In this document: positions 57,331 through 64,000 of the stretch, piece by piece
Layout: every line of letters starts with the position of its first letter
How positions within the stretch are numbered: the stretch's first letter is position 1
The notes under the pieces: model-generated
What the model saw: only the letters and a program-made list of their open reading frames with translations
What the model was told of the DNA's origin: nothing
Database searches by the model: none
From: Dama dama
Lineage: Eukaryota > Chordata > Mammalia > Artiodactyla > Cervidae
DNA: 64,000 bases
Reading direction: 5' to 3'
Assembly (NCBI RefSeq): GCF_033118175.1
Contig: NC_083688.1
Location: 3,376,501-3,440,500 of the forward strand
Translations under genes and position numbers: made by a program

Positions 57331-57507
57331 TTATTTATTGACTTTTAAAGTGTTTATTAAATTTGTTACAATATTGTTTCTGTTTTATGTTTTGTTTTGT
57401 TTTTAGCCACAAGGCATGTGGGATCTTAGCTCACCAACCAGGAATTGAACCTGCACTCCTTGCATTGAACAGTGAAGTCTTAACCACTGGACCGCCAGGG
57501 ACATCCC
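57331..57507 (-). mobile_element. CHR-type SINE, antisense, with target duplication
   Basis: AGCCACAAGGCATGTGGGAT to ACCACTGGACCGCCAGGG. TGACACAGGGGTT (57318-57330) and TGACACAGGGATT (57508-57520) flank it, 12 of 13 identical. Confidence 0.85.
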
Positions 57508-60020
57508 TGACACAGGGATTATAGATTGAGAAATCCTCCTAGGAAGAAATGTAAAGAGAAAATATTGAAAATAGAAAATAAAATCTAAGACGTGTGGAAG
57601 ATAGATGTGTCAATATCCAGATAATAGAAGTCTCAGAAGAAAAGAGGAAAAATGGAGGAGAGGAAATATTCAAAGAAGCAATATAAAATTCTTGTACTTA
57701 AAGGTGAAAGGACCTAAGAATGCATACAGGAAAGATAAGGGAGAACTGATAAATAGACATATTGCAATGAAAATTAAGACCATCAAAGACAAAGAGGAAA
57801 ATTCTTCTTTTTCTTAATTGAAATACCCTGTTAGCTTTAGGGGCACAACCTGCTGACTTGATATTACTGTACATTACTAGATCATCACTATGTTACATGT
57901 ACTCACCATCTGTCACTACAAAGTTATTGCAATATTACTGACTGTATTCTCCATGCTGTGGAGACATGACATTTATTTTGTAACTGGAAGTTAGTTTGCC
58001 CCTCTTAGTCCCTGTTCTGTTTCCCTCATCTCCTATTTAAACACACTCCTACCCTCTGGCAATCTTTGTATATAAGTCTGTTTCTGCTTTTATTATGTTT
58101 GTTCACTTGTTTTGTTTTTAGATTCCACTTTCAAGTGAAATCACATGGTATTTGTTTTTCTCTGTCAAAATTATTTCACTTAGCATAATACCCTCTAGGT
58201 TCATTGATGTTGTCAGAAATAGGAAGATTCTTTTTTAAGGCCAAATAATATTCCATTGTACAAGTAAACTGTATCCTTTTTATCCACTCAACTCTTGATG
58301 GGTACTTTGGTTGCTTCCGTCTCTTGGCTATTGTAAGCAATGCTGCAATAAACATAGGGATGCAAATGTCTTTTCCAATTAGTCTTTCTGTTTTCTTCAG
58401 AAAAATATCCAGAAGTGGAATTGCTAGATTGTATGGTAGTCCTATTTTTAATAATTTGAAGAACCTCCGTACTATTTTCCACAGTGGCTGCACCAACGTA
58501 CATGCCCATCAACAGTGTACAACTGCTCCCTTTTCACGACATTCTCACCAACACCTGCTATTTGTTGTCTGTTTGATAATAGTCATTTTGCAGATGTAAA
58601 GTGATACCTCATTGTGGTTTTGCTTTGCATTTCTGTGATGAGTAGTGATGTTGGCTGTCTGTATGTTTTCTTTGGAAAAATGTCTATTCATGTTATCTGC
58701 CCATGTTTAAATCAGGTTGTTTTTATGATGTTGAGTTTTATGGTTTTTTTGTATATTTTGGATATTAACTCCCTATCAGATATGTCATTTGCAAATATCT
58801 TCTTCCATTCAGTAGGCTGCCTTTTCATCTTGTTGATAGTTTCCTTTGCTGCACAAAAGCTTTTCCATTTGATATTTATTTATTTTTGCTTTTGTTTTCC
58901 TCTCCCAAGGAGACAGACCCCAAAAAGTTGCTAAGACTGATGTCAAAGAGCATACTGCCTATGTTTCTCTCTAGGAATTTTATGGTTTCAGGGCTTACAT
59001 TTAAGTCTTTCATTCATTTTGAGTTTATTTTTGTGTATGGTATCAGAAAGCAGTCCACTTTGATTATTCTGCCCACAACTGTCCAGTTTTCCCAGCACCA
59101 TTTACTGAAGAGTCTTTTTCCCTGTTATATAATCTTGTCATCTCCATTGTAGATTGATTGCCCATCTAAGTATAAGTTTACTCCTAGGCTCTCTGTTTTG
59201 TTCCACTGATTATGAATCTGTGTTTGTGCCAGTATCAGACATTTTGGAAACACACAGTGTTTACCCTCTGTAGCTTTGTAGTATAGTTTGAAATCAGTGA
59301 GCCTGATTTCTCTAGCTTTTTTCTTTCTAAAGATTGTTTTGACCATTCAGAGTCTTTTTGTTTTTCATAAAATTTAAAATTATTTGTTCTAGTTTTGTGA
59401 AAAAATTCTATTGGTGTTCTGATAGGAATTGAATTGATTCTCTGTGTTGCCTTGAGTAGTATGGTCATTTTAGTAATATTAATTCTTCCAATCCAGTGGG
59501 CACCATATATTTTCCCCTTTTTTGTGTCATCTTCAATTTCTTTCATCAATATCTTATAGTTTTATGACTACAGGTCTTTTACCTCATTGGTTTGATTTAT
59601 TCCTAAGTATTTTATTCTTTTGATGCAATTGTAAATGGGATTGGTTTTCATAATTTCTCTTTCTGATAGTTCATTGTTAGTGTATAGAAATGCAGCATAT
59701 TTCTGCACATTAATTTGTATCTCATAACATCACTGAATTCATTTCTTAGTTTGATGTGGGTTTTTTTGTGGGATCTTAAGAGTTTTCTATATATAGTATC
59801 ATGCCATGTGCAAACAGTAACAATTTTACTTTTTCCCTTCCAATTTGAATTCTTTTTATTTCTTTTTCTTGTCTGATTGTTGTGGTTAGAACTTCCAATA
59901 CTGTTTTGAACAAAAGTAGTGAGAGTAAGCATCCTTGTCTTATTCTTGATGTAAGAGGAAACACTTTCAGCTTTCCACTGTTGAGTCTGATGTTAGCTAT
60001 AGGTTTGCCATTGTTCTTGT

Positions 60021-60222
60021 TTAGATGCTAAGCCCTGCCTGACTTGTTTGTGACCCCATGAACCGTAGCCCGCCAGGCTCCTCCGTCCATGGGATTTCCC
60101 AGACAAGAATACTGGAGTGAGTTGCCATTTCCTTCTCCAGGGGAATCTTCCCAACCCAGGGTTTGAACTTGCATCTCCTGCACTAACGGGCAGATTCTTT
60201 ACCTCTGAGCCACCAGGGAAGC
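60021..60222 (-). mobile_element. Bov-tA SINE, antisense, inside the L1
   Basis: CTAAGCCCTGCCTGACTTG to CCACCAGGGAAGC. Related flanks TAGGTTTGCCATT (60000) and TAGGTTTGGCCATT (60227) mark the target site. Confidence 0.88.
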
Positions 60223-60939
60223 CTTGTAGGTTTGGCCATTATTACGCTGAGGTTCAGTTAAGTTCAGTCACTCAGCATGTGCGACTCTTTGTGACCCCAT
60301 GGACTGCAGTACACCAGGCTTTCCCGTCCATCACCAACTCCCGGAGCTTGCTCAAACTCATGTCCATCGGGTCGGTGTTGCCATCCAACCATCTCATTGA
60401 GAAGGTAACAGGCAGGAAGGCTAGGGGCCCCCAAATGGAGAAAATAGGCTGCAAGTGTCAGATTTTTTTTCCATTCTCTATACAAAAAAGGAAGTTTCTT
60501 TTAAAATTCTGTGTTGCCATGACGACACTTGGTTCCACCTGAGCTTAACTTTTCTCAAATCTTGAGCTAACCAATACGTTTTTCTTATGACAATGTTTTT
60601 TCTTAAGCTATGTCAGTGAACTATGCATTTACCTTAGATTCTGTCTTTCTTCAAGTTGGTTCTGCCTAAGACTCAGAACTGACTTGACAAATCAATATGT
60701 TTTACTCAACAAACCAGTATGTTTTACTCTTGCAAATATTCTCTTAAGCTATGTTAATGAGACTATGTATTTGCTTAGAAACCTGCCTTTCTTCAAGATT
60801 CATGTCAATCGTTTTATGGCCCGGGATGACTCACCTTCTGCCAATGTTATCTCAAAATGCATGTTGTAGGTGAGGGGCCTGGTGCCACTCTCTGAGATTT
60901 GAGACTTTTCCTTTCTCTAATTAGCAGCCTGCTAGTAGG

Positions 60940-60946
60940 TATATAA
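60940..60946 (+). promoter_or_regulatory. TATA box of the solo LTR
   Basis: TATATAA about 90 bases upstream of AATAAA, the normal U3-to-R spacing. Confidence 0.6.
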
Positions 60947-61032
60947 CTTACTGCTAAAGACTAGCAGGGGGCACTCTTTCTGCCCCCTTCTGGTGTATAT
61001 GTCAGGAGCTTTGTCTATCTCTTTTATACTTT

Positions 61033-61038
61033 AATAAA
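61033..61038 (+). terminator. Poly(A) signal of the solo LTR
   Basis: AATAAA followed by ACTTTATCACACAAAAGC. It fits an R region end. Confidence 0.6.
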
Positions 61039-62379
61039 ACTTTATCACACAAAAGCTCTGAGTGATCAAGCCTTTTCACTGGCCCCAGATTGAATTCCTC
61101 TCCTCTGGAGGCCAAGAATCCCAGTGTCTTTCACGGCTCAGCAACAATCTTTCATCATCCTCTGTCATCCCCTTCTCCTCCTGCCTTCAATCTTTCCCAG
61201 CATCATGGTCTTTTCTAGTGAGTTACTTCTTTGCATCAGGTGGCCAAAGAATAGGAGCTTCAGTTTCAGCATCAGTCCTTCCAATGAATATTCAGGACTG
61301 ATTTCCTTCAGGATGGACTGGTTAGATCTCCTTGCAGTCCAATGGACTCTCAAGAGTCTTCTCCAACACTACAGTTCAAAAGCATCAATTATTCACAGTC
61401 AAAAGCATCAATATGGTGAGGTATGTTCCCTCTATGCCCACTTTGTGGAAAGTTTTTTTTTTTTTAATCATACATCAATGTTGAATTTTGTCAATAGGTT
61501 TTAATGCATCTATTGAGATGATCATATAATTTTTATTCTTCAATTTGTTAATATAGTATATCATCTCAATTGAATTTCAAATATTGAACTATCCTTGCAT
61601 CCCGTGATAAATTTCACTTGATCATTGTGTATAATCTTTTAAATGTTTTATTGAATTCAGCTTGCCAATATTTTGTTCAGGATTTTTGCATCTATGTTCA
61701 TCAGTGATATTTGCCTGTAATTTTCTCTTTTTGTGATATCGTTGTTGGGTTTTGATATCAGGGTGATGCTGATGGTCTCTAGAATGTGTTCAGAAGTATT
61801 CCTTCCTCTTCAATTTTTTCGAATAGTTTAAGAAGGATAAGTACTAACTCTTCTATAAATGTTTGGTAGAATTCACCTGTGAAACTATCTGGTCTTGGCA
61901 ATTTGACAGAGGAATTTTATATTCATTGAGTCAAATAGTAGAACATTTGGGTTTATATTTTGTAAGTGTTTTATTTTGTGAAAGTAGTGATCTGAGCAGA
62001 TCAAAGACCAGAAGGTCTGGTCTTTCACCAAAGATAGTTTGGGAAGCACCAGATTTGACGAAGGATTGGCATGCTTTTCCTGCAGAAGGCCATACATTCT
62101 CTGTTGCAGCTCCTTAACTATGCTGTTGTAACATCTAAGCAGCCACATGAAATGGATTTTGGACAAAATGAAACCAAATGAGACTATTTATTGTCACTAA
62201 AATTTAAATTTTATGTCATTTTAATGTATCACAAATATTATTCTTCTTTTGATGTTTTTTCAACCAAAAGCCATTCTTTGCTTGCAAGCTGTACAAAAAC
62301 AGGCAGTGGATAGATTTGGCCAGGCTGTTTTCCAATCCCTGGATTAGACTATAGTGTCTCTAATAATTGGTGTTTGTCT

Positions 62380-63060
62380 TAGGGAGAGAAATGTTTGTAT
62401 GTGTTTGATGATGCTAATTTTTAAATGGGAAGTACATTCATACTGCTAAAAAACAAAACAACATGAAAAATTATATATTGAGAGATCTCTCCCCTCTGTG
62501 CCCACCACATTTCCCTCCCTGACGGCACTGCTCTTTATAGGCAAGCATTGAAATTAACTTCTGGTCTTTTCTTTAAATGTTTATGTCAGTATTAGCAAAC
62601 ACATATTCATATTCCCACCCTTTCCTACATAAATGTAGCACACCATTTATATTCCTCCACTCTGCTCTTTTCGCTTGCCACCATATCCTGGGGATTTTCT
62701 GTATTGTAACAGAGGAAATGTCCCTCATTAAGCAGGTATATCATATTCCATTTGAAGTTGTACCCTTGCTTATCTAACTCTTCCTATCTGCATGGACACT
62801 TGGGTGTATTTCCAACCCAATTAAGAACAATGTAGCAATGATGAAAGTTGCTCACAAAGTACTGTGCAAGTGCTTATGTACTTTCATAGGGTGCATTTCC
62901 TGAAGCAGAGAATAACTGCGTATCTAATTTTGATAGATATTGGCAATTTAGTCTCTGTGGGCATTGCGCTCTCCCACCAGCCGTCCATGAGAGGTCTGAT
63001 TCCCCACACAGCCTTGCCAATAGAGCATTGTCATACTTTTGGATTTTTATCCGTTCTAAT
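62380..63060 (-). mobile_element. Old L1/HAL1-type fragment, antisense
   Basis: GCATTGAAATTAACTTCTGG, GTCAGTATTAGCAAACACA and TTGATAGATATTGGCAATTT follow the complement of old L1 3' ends. The segment 61,905-62,380 has no clear identity. Confidence 0.55.
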
Positions 63061-63067
63061 AAATAAA

Positions 63068-64000
63068 AGTAGACCTGGGTATGGCATAAGCCCTCTTGGA
63101 GGAGGTTGCCATTAACCCCACCAAAGAGCTGCCAGAACTTACACAGGCCTGGGGAACAGACTCTAGGAGGGCACAGACAAAAGCTTCTGCACACCAGGAC
63201 CCAGAAGAAAGGAGCAGTGACCCCATAAGAGACTGACCCAGACTTGCCTGTGAGTGCCCCGGAGTCTCCGGTGGAGGCGTGGGTTGGCGGTGGCCTGCTG
63301 CAGGGTTGGGAACATTGAATGGAGCAGTGCATGCTGGGACTTTTTGAAGGAGGTCACCATTATCTTTATTACTTCCATGGTTGTTTAGCCTCAGGTCAAA
63401 CAACAGGCAGGGAATACAGCCCTGCCCATCAACAGAAGATTGGATTAAAGATTTACTGAGCATGGCCCCGCCCATCAGAACAAGACCCTATTTCCCCCTC
63501 AGTCTCTCCCATCAGGAAGCTTCCATGAGCCTCTTATCTTTCTCCATCAGAGGGCAGGCAGACTGAAAACCACAGTCACAGAAGACTAACCAAACCGATC
63601 ACACGGACCACAGCCTTGTCTAACTCAATGAAACTATGAGCCATGCCGTGTATGGCCACCAAAGATAGATGGGTCATGGTGGAGAGTTCTGACAGAATGT
63701 GGCCCACTGGAGAAGGGAATGGCAAGCCACTTCCATATTCTTGCCTTGAGAACCCCATGAACAGTTGAAAAGGCAAAAAGATAGGACACTGGAAAATGGA
63801 CTACCCAGGTTAGTAGGTGCCCAATATGTTACGGGAGCTCAGTGGAGAAATAACTCCAGAAAGAATAAAGAGACAGAGTCAAAGCAAAAACAACACCCAG
63901 TTGTGGATGTGACTGGTGATAGAAGTAAAATCCGATGCTGTAAAGAGCAATATTGCATAGAAACCTGGAATGTTAGGTCCATGAATCAAGGAAAATTAGA
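63068..64000 (+). mobile_element. BovB LINE, sense, 5' part, runs off the window
   Basis: It starts at TAGACCTGGGTATGGCATAAG, equal to about 47,846 in the large BovB copy, so the first 350 bases are missing. It continues without a large gap through the first ORF2 codons (GTCCATGAATCAAGGAAAATT) to the window edge. It keeps about 30 bases (CCTGTGAGTGCCCCGGAGTC) that the 47.5 kb copy lacks. Confidence 0.9.

Larger units (their letters stand above)
60398..61154 (+). mobile_element. Solo LTR of a class I (ERV1-type) endogenous retrovirus
   Basis: 757 bases starting TGAGAAGG and ending CTTTCA, flanked on both sides by TCAT (60394-60397 and 61155-61158), a 4-base duplication usual for class I elements. 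It has a TATA box (60940-60946) and a poly(A) signal (61033-61038). No internal viral gene is attached, so this is a remnant of recombination between two LTRs. The family is close to what is called BTLTR1, from memory. Confidence 0.82.
60252..61404 (-). mobile_element. BovB 3' end, antisense, inside the L1 and split by an LTR
   Basis: The left part runs from CAGTTAAGTTCAGTCACTC to CCAACCATCTCAT. The right part continues the same text from CCTCTGTCATCCCCTTCTCC to AAAGCATCAATTATTCAC. The two join perfectly once the LTR is removed. Confidence 0.9.
57812..61905 (-). mobile_element. L1 LINE, antisense, with three nested insertions
   Basis: In complement it codes broken ORF2 pieces, for example PLWKIVRRFFKLLKIGLPYN and TMEYYLALKKN on the left, and GCLLSLLLFKTVLEVL near 59,930. 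The 3' end is on the left at about 57,812. The text continues past the inserts at GAGGTATGTTCCCTCTATGC (61,418) and ends by about 61,905. The reading frame has many stops. Confidence 0.87.

Noticed and set aside
60398..61154. A larger provirus attached to the LTR
   Set aside because: BovB sequence continues directly on both sides, and no viral gene or second LTR is found nearby.

Overview
This window is nuclear DNA of a higher ruminant, most likely cattle or a close bovid. The main evidence is the dense load of ruminant-specific retroposons: BovB LINEs, Bov-tA, BOV-A2 and related tRNA-Glu SINEs, CHR-type SINEs, and ruminant L1 3' ends. The genes are split by GT-AG introns, and there is no sign of bacterial or viral gene organisation. 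The gene order OTUD3 then PLA2G2E matches human 1p36.13; the cattle equivalent is expected on chromosome 2, which is inferred from synteny and not read from the sequence.

Two protein-coding genes are present, arranged tail to tail. At 1-15,245 (+ strand) lies the 3' part of OTUD3, a deubiquitinase of the OTU family. The last five coding exons are here (1880-2002, 6728-6859, 7542-7638, 9189-9373, 10236-10400), followed by a long 3' UTR that probably ends just after the AATAAA at 15,223. At 21,022-24,366 (- strand) lies a complete four-exon PLA2G2E gene for a 142-residue secreted phospholipase A2 with all 14 mature cysteines and the catalytic His-Asp pair. Its neighbours in the mammalian PLA2G2 cluster would be expected beyond the right edge; I found no further PLA2 exon in this window.

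From about 24.5 kb to the end I see no functional gene. The interval is a repeat-rich spacer. It holds one nearly full-length but inactivated BovB LINE (47.5-51.5 kb), the 5' part of another running off the end (63.07-64.0 kb), many truncated BovB tails, an antisense L1 at 57.8-61.9 kb that carries a Bov-tA, a BovB tail and a solo class I endogenous retroviral LTR nested inside one another, MaLR-type LTRs, MER5/MER20 hAT relics, MIR relics, and several copies of a long ancient repeat whose family I could not fix.

The two genes share no pathway that the sequence shows. OTUD3 is an intracellular ubiquitin protease and PLA2G2E a secreted lipase; their linkage is simple conserved synteny. I found no undescribed biological system. 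The most informative signals are nested insertion histories with readable target-site duplications, two inverted-repeat structures, a small retroposed fragment with its own poly(A) signal, and two unexpected CpG clusters.
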